64,000 bases of DNA from Selaginella moellendorffii (lineage: Eukaryota > Streptophyta > Lycopodiopsida > Selaginellales > Selaginellaceae), in contig NW_003314275.1 in the NCBI RefSeq assembly GCF_000143415.4, positions 1,912,697-1,976,696 of the forward strand, in the 5' to 3' direction. Positions within the stretch are counted from its first letter, which is position 1, and every line of letters starts with the position of its first letter. This document shows, piece after piece, positions 11,750 to 21,898 of this stretch. The notes beneath the pieces were generated by a model, which saw only the letters and a list, made by a program, of their open reading frames with translations, did not search any database and had not been told where the DNA came from. The position numbers and the translations under genes were made by a program.

Positions 11750-11821
11750 ACACGAGGACTGAAAAGCGCACTGGTGGCGCGTCGAAGAAGGACAAACAGA
11801 CAAGCAATAGGAAAAAAGGAG

Positions 11822-11870
11822 GTACAAATTATATTTGCAATGGCGTGTGGTCTCATGCCATTCCTTGTAG
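11822..11870 (+). other. Putative 49-nt intron carrying a palindrome
   Basis: It begins GTACAAATTAT and ends CCTTGTAG, with a palindrome at 11840-11862. Removal joins two Lys-rich open exons in frame. Confidence 0.55.
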
Positions 11871-12596
11871 GAGACACTTCTTCAAAGGCAAAACAGGCAA
11901 GCACCAGCCAAACTCAAACTGACAGTGGTCATAAAAAGCGAAAGCACGTTGGACAGTCGTCGGGATCAGAGGTGTTTGATTCGAAAAGGAAGAAGGGCAA
12001 CAAAAAAATGATAGGTAATGCCTCGCGGTCACCACCTCCTGACTCAGATTCCTATGGCAGACTCCCCTTCCCCAATCTCAATGGAGAGGTACAATGGATG
12101 AGGGATGCTTTTCAAGTCAGGGCCACGTTTTTCTCATCTCGTCGTCTTCGAAGGGTGCAAGAACGTGCAGAAACCATGTTAAGACAATCGGGTGAGGATA
12201 CGGTCCTAGGTCACGCACTAAAACAGGCTATGGATGTCTTGTATTTTGAGATGGAGACTCGGCCAGATGATTTTCCCAAGATGGTCCTGGAAGAACAAGC
12301 CATCCAGCCTGAGCAGCCTATGGAAGAAATGCAGGAGGAGGATGAGGAGCCAGAGAAAGATAATGAGCAGGAAGAGCAGAAGGACGAAGAGGAGGACAAA
12401 GAAGAGGAGGACGAAGAGGACTTGGATGGTCCTTACAATGGTGACGATCACAATAACGACGACGACGATGATGACGACGATGGCCAGCCTGAGGTGGCCA
12501 AAGAGCAGCGGAGGAAGGTCATACAAGACAAACCATCAGGTAAATAATAGTACATCCATTCCTAACCTTTTACCATTTCTAACATTGTCCATGTAG

Positions 12597-12611
12597 GTTG
12601 CAAAGCAAATG
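12597..12611 (+). other. Putative 15-nt micro-exon
   Basis: GTTGCAAAGCAAATG lies between a 57-nt intron (12540-12596, ends CCATGTAG) and a 49-nt intron (12612-12660, GTAAGTAGAG to CCTTTAG). It adds Gly-Cys-Lys-Ala-Asn in phase and keeps the frame into the next exon. Confidence 0.4.
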
Positions 12612-13379
12612 GTAAGTAGAGATTATTCAGTTGAATTAAGATACAAACTCTAGCCTTTAGTGTCGAGGAAGGATAGTGCCAAGCAAGGGTCGAAACGTAT
12701 GTCCAATCCTTCAGAATCAGCAGTGCGCCCAATAGCAGTTGATGGTAAATACAGTATAGTCGATTCAATGTGCTAATGAGTTTGTTTTTAGTAGCCAGTA
12801 GGGAGGATACCATCTCAATCGAAGGGAGATATTTGGACATGCATATGGATCCGCCAGTGGACTCTACTTGCCTGCAAGAGTCATCAGAGCTGGTGGAGGC
12901 TACTATCCATATCAACACCAAGCAAGCTGACCACGCTCCACTTGATGCTGCCCATACCACTGAGTCAATCTTGTCCACGTATCCAACTGACGGTGACCAG
13001 GCGCCATTGGACCCGCATGAGGCCGCCCCAGCCGCCGAGCCGGTCGTATCCTCATTTCCAACGGACTCAACGTGTGCCCAATCGTCTGACTACGCGCCGT
13101 TGGAACCTCCCTACACCGCCCCTGCTGCCTGTTCGGTCATGTCCACTTTGCCAACGGAGGCACCAGCTGAAATGGCGTGTGATCACACGCCATCGGAACC
13201 ACCCCATGCCACTGTTGAGCCAGTTGTACTAGAGTCTACAGCTGAAATGGCATGTGCCCACACGCCATCGGATGCGATTGACCCCACATTGCAGAGGAGA
13301 GTATTTCCGCCCTTCACGTTTCCTCGACCAAAACCCTCTGAACGACCATCGGGAGCACCATTCGCTAATATTGTAGATG

Positions 13380-13426
13380 GTAAAATTGACTTGTACCATT
13401 TTTTATGCTGACGCATTTCATTTCAG
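13380..13426 (+). other. Putative 47-nt intron before the HAD exon
   Basis: It begins GTAAAATTGA and ends TTTCATTTCAG. A branch-point-like CTGAC lies about 17 nt before the acceptor. Splicing creates the codon GAG and leads directly into RRKYCIVFDLNGV. Unspliced, the frame ends within a few codons. Confidence 0.65.
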
Positions 13427-14289
13427 AGTCACGGCGAAAGTACTGTATCGTTTTTGATCTGAACGGTGTCCTTTTCTCCCATGAGCATGGCTCGTCCTCG
13501 AATGTCACTGCACCCTCCAAAGCCAGCGGTCGCAAGTTGGTCAAAAGAGACAGATTCACATTAATCACACGGGAGAAATAGCGGGATCTAATAATGACCA
13601 TGCGACACTTAAAACAGAGGGCCGGGTTCAATTTGCAATTGGGAGTTTGGACATCCATGATGCGCCACAATGCATTAACGTTGCTACAGATGATGCACGA
13701 TCAGACGCGAGTAATATTACCATTTGACTTTCTCCTAACGCAGGAGGATTGCTTGACTATGGTCCATGTGAGGGGTAGCAAGCCCATCTTCGTCAAGCCA
13801 GAGGCTGTAGTGATGAACCGGACTGCTAGGTCAAGTGAAATCCTCATCATCGATGACTCGCCGATTAAAACTGCAGCGAACACGCACACATATGCAGTGC
13901 ACCCCATCTCTTGCAGTATGGAAACTAGGGAGAAGAAACCGTATGTTCTGGGGGACCTTGCAAAACGGCTTGGAGCGATGGTGATAGAGAACTGGCCAGT
14001 CCAGGAGGTGGCTGCAGAAATCAACCAAATGGCAGATGGAACGGTATATCTGAAGCCATTTGATCGGATAGACACCAGTCATCATTTATGGCATGTATAT
14101 TGTCTAGCCAAGCATTATCCGCATCTCCATAATTTGCTCAACCGGATGGGTTCTTCGACCACTGAACATGAGCGTGGATGTATTAGAGAAGAGATGGCAT
14201 TACTATTGGGTTTAAATCCTGATAGTGTGGAGAGTGATGAAATTCCAAGATTATTGTATAGGCGTTGGAGGCAAAAAATAACAGTCTGA
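13427..14289 (+). pseudogene. HAD-superfamily (FCP1/SCP-like) phosphatase exon in the transposon
   Basis: Motif I reads FDLNGVLFS: the nucleophile Asp is present, but the usual second Asp of DxD is Asn, as in a plant group of HAD-like proteins I recall with DLNG. The second motif is GVWTS, the conserved Lys is plausibly in FVKPEAV, and the final acidic motif is ILIIDDSP. This motif order is typical of NLI-interacting-factor/FCP1-type phosphatases, which act on phosphoserine in proteins such as the RNA polymerase II tail. The Asp-to-Asn change could weaken catalysis. An in-frame TAG at 13579-13581 interrupts it between motifs I and II. The whole exon lies in the part deleted from copy B. It was possibly captured from a host gene. 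Confidence 0.65.
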
Positions 14290-14707
14290 GATGGCATGTA
14301 TTTATTTAAAAATGTAACTTATTATGGCATGGGGTTCCATGCCATTGTATTAATATTAAAAGACAATTCTTTGAGAGGATTTGCATTATACTAGAAGTGT
14401 TACAGCATGTTATTGGAAGTCTACGAAGTTGTTTTATTAATAAGGGGAAAGTAAAGATTGAATGGGGACTTGGGCTCCACCTAGACTCGGAGCAACTGAG
14501 CCAATATTAAAAGGATGGAAAGAAATTGGACGACGATGACAAGGAGAAGAGAGAGGTGAAGCAGTGGCAGGGGGAAGAGAAGTGATTGAGTAGACATTTC
14601 CTTGTTTAAAATAAAATGGCATATGCCTCAATGCAGTTGAATTTTGTTATATTTATATACTATATAAAGGTTTGGAAACCTTATTTTACAAGTGGGATAA
14701 TGACAAT

Positions 14708-14729
14708 TCCCACTTTAACGAAATAGAGC
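14708..14729 (-). repeat. Right terminal inverted repeat, copy A
   Basis: Exact reverse complement of 1181-1202. Confidence 0.9.
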
Positions 14730-16729
14730 TTCTACGTAGATAAGTACCTAGACGTCAAAGTGTAAATGGTTTATAGAGCGCGCGAAATCAAAGTGGCGCA
14801 GCAGAAGCATGGTCTTGGAGCTTGTCGAGAGGCGAGGCTATCAAGGTTAGGGAAGTAGTTCCCGAGTGTTCAAAGAGAGGGCTTTGAACAAAAGTTGATG
14901 GTTAAGGACTTTCACGCTTATGCATGAACCATGTTACAATGGCCAGATAACTTGCTAAGTGAGATTGGCAAGTTGGCGGAACGAATACCCTAGTTGAAGG
15001 AGCCAACTTCAAAGGGGTGGCCCATGGAGCCAAGCATGGAAGAGTCCATGCATGATCACAAACTTGTCAAGTGAGAGGACTTGGCAGTGCGGAGGAACTA
15101 GGTTCCTAAGTTGTGATCTGTAACGCGCTTTAAATATAAATTGGTGCACCGGCGTGAGGAGTCACGCCAGGCATCCAGTGTGATGCCATCCGTAGATGCA
15201 TATACGGAGGTTGGGTTCGAGTCCCGACCCTCTAGTGCTTGGGTTCAAGTCCCAAATCACTAGGGCTTGGTGATGGTTTGGAATATGAGGACACTCATAT
15301 TTCGGTGGTCATGGACTCTCAGTGGGGAGACTGGTTTGGGCACACCGCCAAGCGAGGGATGCCTCGGAGTCGTGATGCACGGTTAGATTGCTTAGTGTGA
15401 AAGCTCGGCATATCTAACTTGAACGCTTTGGTGCAAGTGGCACCAAGGACGTGGTGAGTGAGATGGGGACACCTAATCTCAGTTGCTATGAACCCTTGGC
15501 CGTAAGGGCTGGCTTGGGTGCACCGCCAAGTGTGGGGGATGCCCCCGGGGTTATAGTCAACAACTTGAAGGTCTAGAAGACCAAGTACCTCTTAGCAACT
15601 CTATTAAGGTGCCAAGGTGAGATCACTAGGTGATCTTATGGCCAAATAAGGACAAGGTCCTTGGTTGGCTAAGGAATGAAGTTCCTGGTTCAAAATGTTG
15701 AAATTGAACTCTTTAAGGTGGTGTGGCTTGGTCATGATGACCAAATGGGAAGAGCACCTAAGGGAAATAAACTATGTCCGTGCGAGGGCATAGTGAGTCT
15801 GAGGAAAGTAGTCTCTATAAAAGACCCATGGGAGGGTCACGAAGTTGGGCCGTGGATAGAGCCCATAACAGAAGATGCTAAAGAGACGTACTAGGGGTGA
15901 ACATCCTCCGGACTTGGCAAAGAAGAGTCTTTGCTATGGAACCGAAAGGATATCTCAAAAATGGAGGTAGCGATCCTATGTTGCTGGATGCAACAATCAA
16001 GGATAGGAGCAAAGGACTAGTGGCCAAGTTTGGGCCATAGAATTTAATGGAAGGGATCCAAATGGCAAAGTTAGCCAAAGAACACTAATGTGTTTGGTGC
16101 TAACGGCTTATGGGAAAGGAAGTGGACTTCCAAGGATGGATTCCTAAGTGCTCTAATTTGGCAAAGTAAAAGCTCCAAGTGAGGGAGTGGCAAAGTAGCC
16201 AAAAGATAGGGCCGTGGACAGCCCTAGCACAAAATATGATAACTGGAACTCAGTGCCCAAAGGTGGCATGAAATCGAACAGAGGATGATGGTGCCCTCAA
16301 GTGGAGAGCTTCCTAGGATGAGGAAGTGGAGTTACACAATATGTGCAATGCAAGGTGTTGGAGACACCTAGGAAATTGACTTCGAGAAGTCAGAATTAAA
16401 AGTTCCAAAGTGCAAGGGTTATAGCGCTGGAAAGTAAGACCACTCGAGAATGAGTAGTAGGATTGAGTTAGAGAAGGTGTCTCTAACAAGTTTAGTGAGA
16501 ACTAAACACATAAAAGAAGAAAACCACCACAAGTGGTCGAATGAGCCTCTAAGTTAGAGGGGCTATGCTCCTTAGAAGATGGACAAGGCATGGTGAGCCT
16601 TTGGTGTCAAACCATAGACAAATATTGGCTAGGTGCCAAGGATGGAAATGGTAACACGTGCGGGTGTTACTTTATGAAAGGGTTTACCGTTCGATGAGGA
16701 CATCGAACTTCATCTATGAGTGGTGGAGT
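14730..16729 (+). mobile_element. Internal non-coding region of LTR element E1, right part
   Basis: No coding frame of note. It aligns with 23430-24548 (E3) and 37174-38000 (E4). It includes two Pol III B-box-like matches, GGTTCGAGTCC at 15214-15224 and GGTTCAAGTCC at 15242-15252. Related sequence lies downstream of pol in chromoviruses G1 and G3. The last bases (16718-16729, GAGTGGTGGAGT) are the polypurine tract. Confidence 0.7.
16718..16729 (+). promoter_or_regulatory. Polypurine tract of E1
   Basis: GAGTGGTGGAGT directly precedes the TG that opens the 3' LTR. The same motif precedes the LTRs at 24549, 38001 and 52821 and, on the minus strand, at 26603. Confidence 0.7.
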
Positions 16730-18842
16730 TGTGAGACACAAAATCCCTAGGCCCCAAAGTGGAGCTGGAGGGGCACCACATGGAAGTGGCCGAAGCGAAA
16801 GCCAAACAAGCGTAACACATTTGGACTAAAAGCTCCACCTTGAAAGGTCGAGAGCGGGAGTGGAACTCCCAACGAAGTGCTCAAGGAACAAGCATAAAGA
16901 GAGCAATAAGCGAGGCTCCAAAAAGGGACCCAAAAGGACCAACACATGACACGTGAAAGTGTCCGAGATGGACCCGAGTTGGAGTCCGAAGTGGAGTCCG
17001 AGGTGGAGTCCGAGATGGACCCGAGATGGAATCCGAGATGGAGTCCAAAATGGACCCGAGATGGAGTCCGAGATGGACCCGAGATGGAGTCCGAGATGGA
17101 GTCCGAAATGGACCCGAGATGGAGTCCGAAATGGACCCGAGATGGAGTCCGAGATGGACTCAAGATGGAGTCCGAGATGGAGTCCAAAATGGACCCGAGA
17201 TGGAGTCCGAGATGGACCCGAGGTGGAGTCTGAGATGGACCCGAGGTGGAGTCCGAGATGGACCTGAGGTGGAGTCCAAGATGGACCTGAGATGGAGTCC
17301 GAGATGGACCTGAGGTGGAGTCCAAGATGGACCTGAGATGGAGTCCAAAGTCGAGACCGAGACCGGGACTGAGACCGGGACCCAGACCGAGACTGAGATC
17401 GAAGCCGAGTCCGAGTCCGAGTCCGAGTCCGAGACCGAGTCCGAGTCCGAGTCCGAGTCCGAGTCTGAGTCCGAGTCCGAGTCCGAGTCTGAGTTTGAGT
17501 CTGAGAGGGTGAAAGCCCAAAGCGTTCGTCTCTCAAACCCTGGGGTGTTTGGTGAGCTTCAAAAGTATAGTGAGGGGGAGGACTGCAATGGAGCCAGTTT
17601 GGAGTCCGAGATGGAGTCCGAGATGGACCCGAGATGGAGTCCAAGATGGACCCGAGATGGAGTCCGAGATGGACCCGAGATGGAGTCCGAGATGGAACCG
17701 AGACCAAGACCGAGACTGAGACCGAGACCGAGTCCGAGTCCGAATCCGGGACCGAGACCGAGTCCGAGTCCGAGACCGAGTCCGAGTCCGAGTCCGAGTC
17801 CGAGTCCGAGTCCGAATACTAATACAGGCAGTTGGGTGAAAGCCCAAAGCAATCGTCCCCCAGGGGGGGGGGGGGGGGCTGCGGGGGGTTCCAAAAGTAT
17901 AGTAGGGAGAGTGTGGGGGTTGGAGCCCAGTGGAGCCAGCTTGGCCAGGAAAGGCCAATTTGGCCCAAGAAGGCCAGACCTAGTGTTGGGTGATGAGTTG
18001 ACCACTGGGAAGTCCAAGACTAGAGTGAACACGGACTGACAAGCAGGGTAGCTTGGTGAAGTGTTCAAGAGCCGGCTCTAGTTCCCCCTGGAGATCGACT
18101 GGCCGATGCTCCCAGTCCAAGTGTGGGTGGCACTACCTACTTGGATACCAAGCGTGGCTCAACGGAACCTCGCTCTAAGCCCATGGCTAGAGCACCCAAG
18201 GGCGGAAGGCGGGGAGAGTACCCAGGTGGCTCGCGTAAGGCCACGGTGTTCCGAAATGTTGTCCCAAAGGCCCAAACTGTGGAAAGGAAGAGGAGCAGTC
18301 CTTTGGGGTAGTGACCAAGGACACAGTCGTGTGGTGAGGAAGTCCCAGAGGACCGTGGGACTTAGTGGTCGGGCCTGTGGGCCTCGATCCAGCGGCAGTG
18401 TTGGCAAACACGGCCAAGGGCAGAAAGGGACTTAGTGGGGACTAACAGAGGGATATTGGGGAAGGCTATTCCCCTTGTCGGTGGGCATCCTAAGGATGCT
18501 AAGGAGTGGATCTGAGATGACCACTCACGGATGGTTTGCCTAGTCTTGGAGAGCCAAGTCTGTGATGCAAGTGGTATTGGACCACCAATGTGACCAAGGT
18601 GAATGGGCATGGCCTAGCGTAATGGGCTAGTATGTCGGTGGTACCTTGGGGTGTCGGTCATGGGATCGGACACGTGGAGCACTTGGACTAAGTGCAAAGG
18701 TTGAGTGGCATGGATGCCAATCTCGGGGCTAGCATGCCCCAAGTCCTAACTGGGACATATGGAGGTTGTGAATGAGACTCCTCCAAGTGGTCGAAGGTGC
18801 GGTTAAGTGACTAAAGTAAAATGGAAAAATTTGTCGCTTACA
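16730..18842 (+). repeat. 3' LTR of non-autonomous element E1 (2.1 kb)
   Basis: It opens TGTGAGACACAAAATCCC and closes TCGCTTACA, the same ends as the LTR at 20184-21898 (reverse) and the split LTR at 24549-33769. It is longer than those (about 1.7 kb) because its internal GAGTCC/GAGATGG repeat block is expanded and partly duplicated (16965-17505 and 17596-17822). Confidence 0.8.
16965..17822 (+). repeat. Degenerate tandem arrays (GAGATGGAGTCC and GAGTCC/GAGACC units)
   Basis: A 12-mer array (GAGATGGACCCG/GAGATGGAGTCC) passes into a 6-mer array (GAGTCC/GAGACC), and the pair is repeated after a spacer at 17506-17595. Related arrays sit at the same place in the other LTRs: 21175-21665 (-), 24780-25245, 26235-26520 and 32618-32905 (-), 35655-35790 and 36945-37100 (-), 38218-38478, and 52900-53108. 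Because the period is a multiple of three, all frames stay open and give Ser-Glu, Ser-Pro or Leu-Gly repeats; these are not genes. Confidence 0.9.
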
Positions 18843-20183
18843 TTATCCCTCATAAGGGTATATCTAACTTCTTTATCCCAATAAAAAGTCTTAGGTAGTT
18901 ACGTTCTACCAGTTTAACCAATTATTTTGCACCTTTTGCTTAGTTGCCTCATAGTTGTCAAGTCCTCCAACTCATTGTTGGTGCTTCCACACTTCCATCA
19001 TTATCTGGGTCACCACACTCTAACCGCATGCCTTCCAGCTTAGGCTATGCTATTCCCATTTCCATTAGGATTCCTTTGGAAGGGGTTTTCATAAACCCAC
19101 CAATTTGACCTCAAGGCAGCACGCCTTGGCACATTCGGTGTCTCCACACCATTAGCTCCACGAGCTTACCTTTATGACACTTCTTACTTGTGTCTAGGTC
19201 TTTTTGCCAAAACCAATATGGTTGTCTCTTATGCCAATTATCCATTAGCACTGCACTATAAAGTTCATGCACAACTTTGCGTTAAAGTATTTTCTTCCAG
19301 GAAACTCCTTCCCACGACTTTAGCATGGCACCTTTTGCCATCAATGAAATACACACTATTCTCATGCTTGGATCTCAAGATCCTCCCCATCCTTCATGGG
19401 GCACCACACACTCAGTTCAAATGCTTCCATCAATCCCTTAGGATTATTCCTTGACTCTATTAGAGTCATCAGACTTTTTAGACTTTGCTAATCCGATAAC
19501 CCACGAGGTTCTACTTTTGAGGTGCCAGCTCACTGGAATACAACTCCTTGTATTCATGTCCTACTTACAAGGACCATCTTTGCAAGTGTTACTCCAACAC
19601 TTGATTGTTCTCTAGGGGCAACTTTTTGCCCCTTAAGACCATATGATGAGAATACCAACTCATCCTCTAAGTACACCCCCAACTCTTTGGATTGTTCTAG
19701 CATTTATTAGAGGTAGCCCTGGCTACCATTTCAAGGACTTGTGTTCTCTTCTGCATTTGACTTCCCACAGTTATCAATTCCGGTCTCAAATTTATGAGCA
19801 CTAGCCTCAACTATATAAGTGTAGTCTTGTGACTCCTTTATTATTTTGGAGTCTACCTCTTTCCCATGATCCCAACTATAGTTGTTTACCACAACTACAT
19901 TAGCCCATTTGCTGCGTCAAATGCTCATCCGGATCACATCCTCAACTCTCTGAGAAAACCCCTATACAGTTCCCAAGATCCCAAAGTCGTTCCCTTATTG
20001 GCCTTTTTCCATCCACCACATTGCACACAAGTTCACGCATGAACTTGAGTGGGGAGCCATGTCCTCTCACCATGCTACTCCTCGAGGATAGGTCCATACC
20101 TAGGACCTTCTTATTCCAATAAAAGTGGTGATATACTTGGCCACCAATAAAAGTCAAACTAAGGAACAGCTCTGATACCAAGT
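18843..20183 (-). mobile_element. Leader/internal region of LTR element E2
   Basis: Non-coding, reverse complement of the type of sequence at 1-480 and 21899-23000. It starts at the primer binding site (20169-20180) and runs leftward until it is interrupted by E1 at 18842. No gag or pol is seen. Confidence 0.7.
20169..20180 (-). promoter_or_regulatory. Primer binding site of E2 (initiator Met tRNA)
   Basis: TGGTATCAGAGC on the minus strand, the standard complement of the 3' end of plant initiator tRNA-Met, three bases after the LTR end. Confidence 0.85.
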
Positions 20184-21898
20184 TGTAAGCGACTAATTTT
20201 TCCATTCTACTTTAGTCACTTAACCGCACCTCCAACCACTTGGAGGAGTCTCATTCACAACCTCCATAAGTCCCATTCAGAACTTGGGGCTTGCTAGCCC
20301 CGAGAATGGCATCCACGCCACTCAACCTTTGCACTTGGTCCAAGTGCTCCACGTGTCCGATCCCATGACCGACACCCCAAGGTACCACCGACATACCAGC
20401 CCATTACGCTAGGCCATGCCCATTCACCTTGGTCACATTGGTGGTCCAACACCACCTGCATTACAATCCCGTCTCTCAAAGACTAGGCCATCCATCCATG
20501 AGTGGCTATCCCAGATCCACTCCATAGCATCCTCAAGATGCCTGCAGACATGGGGAATAACCTTCCCCAATGTCTCCTTTCCGGTCCCCACCAAGTCCCT
20601 TCCTGTTCATGGCCGTGTTCACCAACACTGCCATTGGATCAAGGCCTATAGGCCTGACCACTAAGTCCAACTATCCTCTAGGACTTCTTCACTGTGTGAT
20701 TGTGTCCTTTGTCACCACACCAGAGGGCTACTCCTCTTCCTTTCCACAGTCTGAGACTTTGGGGCAACATTTCGGAACACCATAGCCCTACGTAGGTACT
20801 CTCCTCACCTTCTGCCTTTGGGTGCTCTAGCCATGGGCTTAGAGCGAGGTTCCGTTGAACCACCCTAGGTATCCAAGTAGGTAGTGCCACCCATACTTGG
20901 ACTGGGAGCATTAGCCAGTCGATCACCCAGGGGAACTAGAGCCCGCTCTTGAACACTTCACCAAGCTACCCCACTTGTCGATCTGTGTTCACTCTAGTCT
21001 TGGACTTCTCAGTGGTTTTTCCATGACCCAACACTTGGGAATAGCTTTCCTGGGCCAAACTAGCCTTTCCTAGCCAAACTGGCTTCATTGCAGTCCTCCC
21101 CCTCACTATACTTTTGGAGCTCACCAAACACCCCAGGGTTTGAGAGATGAACGCTTTGGGCTTTCACCCTCTTAGACTCGGACTCGGACTTGGACTCGGA
21201 CTCCGACTTGGACTCAGACTTGGGCTCGGTCTCAGCCTCGGCCTCGGTCTCAATCTTGGTCCCGATCTCAGTCTCGGTCCTGGTCTCAGTCTCGGTCTTG
21301 ACCTTGGACTCCATCTCGGGTCCTTCTCAGACTCCATCTTGGACTCCACCTCGGGTCCATCTCGGACTCCATCTCGGTCCATCTCGGACTCCATCTCGGA
21401 CTCCGTCTCGGGTCCATCTCAGAGTCCATCTCGGACTCCATCTCAGACTCCGTCTCGGGTCCATCTCGGACACCATCTCGGACTCCGTCTCGGGTCCATC
21501 TCGGACTCCATCTCAGACTCTATCTTGGGTCCATCTCGGACTCCATCTCAGGTCCATCTCAGACTCTATCACGGGTCCATCTCGGATCCATCTCAGACTC
21601 CATCTCAGGTCCATCTCGGGTCCATCTTGGATCCATCTCGGGTCCATCTTGGATCCATCTCAGACACTTCCACGTGTCATGTGTCGGTCCTCTTGTATCC
21701 CTTTTCTAGATACTCACTTATCTTTCACTTCATGCTTGTTCCTCGAGCACTTCATTGAGAGTTCCACTCCCACTCTCGACCTTTTCAAGTCGGAGCTTTT
21801 AGTCCAAACGTGTTACGCTCGTTTGGCTTTCGCTTTGGCCACTACCACATGGCACCCTTCCGGCTCCACTTTGGGGCCTAGGGATTTTGTGTCTCACA
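20184..21898 (-). repeat. 5' LTR of E2 (1,715 bp)
   Basis: On the minus strand it begins TGTGAGACACAAAATCCC at 21898 and ends TCGCTTACA at 20184, followed by the primer binding site. It contains the tandem arrays at 21175-21665. It is inserted in the leader of E3, which resumes at 21899. Confidence 0.8.

Larger units (their letters stand above)
8782..14289 (+). pseudogene. Large multi-exon gene of the DNA transposon, with C-terminal HAD domain (copy A, two stops)
   Basis: Inferred model: ATG at 8782-8784 directly before intron 1 (8785-9023), then exon 9024-10202. Introns follow at 10203-10256, 11572-11621, 11694-11749, 11822-11870, 12540-12596, 12612-12660, 12745-12791 and 13380-13426. The final stop is TGA 14287-14289. 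Every junction is GT-AG and the frame is kept throughout, giving about 1,619 residues apart from stops at 9636-9638 (TAA; CAA in copy B) and 13579-13581 (TAG). Residues about 229-320 (VSRIDIQSKYN to YAVSGQHSSLAMQE) recall ParB-like domains. Sequence near 11420-11540 (VVEYNCGGLFF, then GVPCVAVTNS) weakly recalls a Rossmann-type methyltransferase. An acidic low-complexity tract (12320-12490) and a Pro-rich tract follow, then the HAD domain. These domain calls are by eye. No host function is claimed. Confidence 0.6.
1401..14632. repeat. Dispersed palindrome family in copy A (about 29 copies)
   Basis: Core GGCRTGWGGCCWCAYGCC, usually flanked by AT on the left and AT on the right. Copies or near-copies start at about 1401, 1721, 1810, 2210, 2332, 2410, 2570, 2716, 4058, 4114, 5961, 6031, 6129, 6741, 6816, 7672, 7752, 7911, 8046, 8810, 8886, 8946, 10222, 11700, 11840, 13172, 13246, 14323 and 14617. 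Most variation is C/T or G/A at CpG positions. I did not find the motif in the LTR elements around the transposon. Confidence 0.85.
1181..14729 (+). mobile_element. 13.5 kb DNA transposon, copy A
   Basis: The ends are 22-bp perfect inverted repeats containing CTCTATTTCGTTAAAGTG. The same ends bound an inverted second copy at 38509-48296, which defines the element. In order it carries a small acidic ORF (-), a transposase-like gene (-), a divergent intergenic region rich in repeats, and a long multi-exon gene (+). A palindromic motif recurs about 29 times within it. It interrupts the internal region of LTR element E1. No exact target duplication is evident: the 12 bases flanking each end match at only about 9 positions. 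Both large genes carry premature stops in this copy. The superfamily is uncertain; the gene content does not match hAT, Mutator, CACTA or Mariner elements as I know them. Confidence 0.85.

Noticed and set aside
1169-14741. 12-bp target duplication of copy A (TTCCTCCTAGAT versus TTCTACGTAGAT)
   Set aside because: Only about nine of 12 positions match and copy B gives no supporting length, so I do not claim it.
15214-15252. tRNA genes
   Set aside because: Only B-box-like matches; I found no A-box or clover-leaf around them.
16960-17350. CRISPR-like array
   Set aside because: There are no unique spacers; the sequence is a degenerate continuous tandem repeat in a plant LTR.
16747-18068. Long frames on both strands encoding Leu-Gly, Arg-Thr or Ser-Glu repeats (also at 21147-21927, 24645-25302, 26237-26551, 32613-32934)
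   Set aside because: They are by-products of tandem arrays with a period divisible by three and lacking stop triplets in any frame, inside LTRs.
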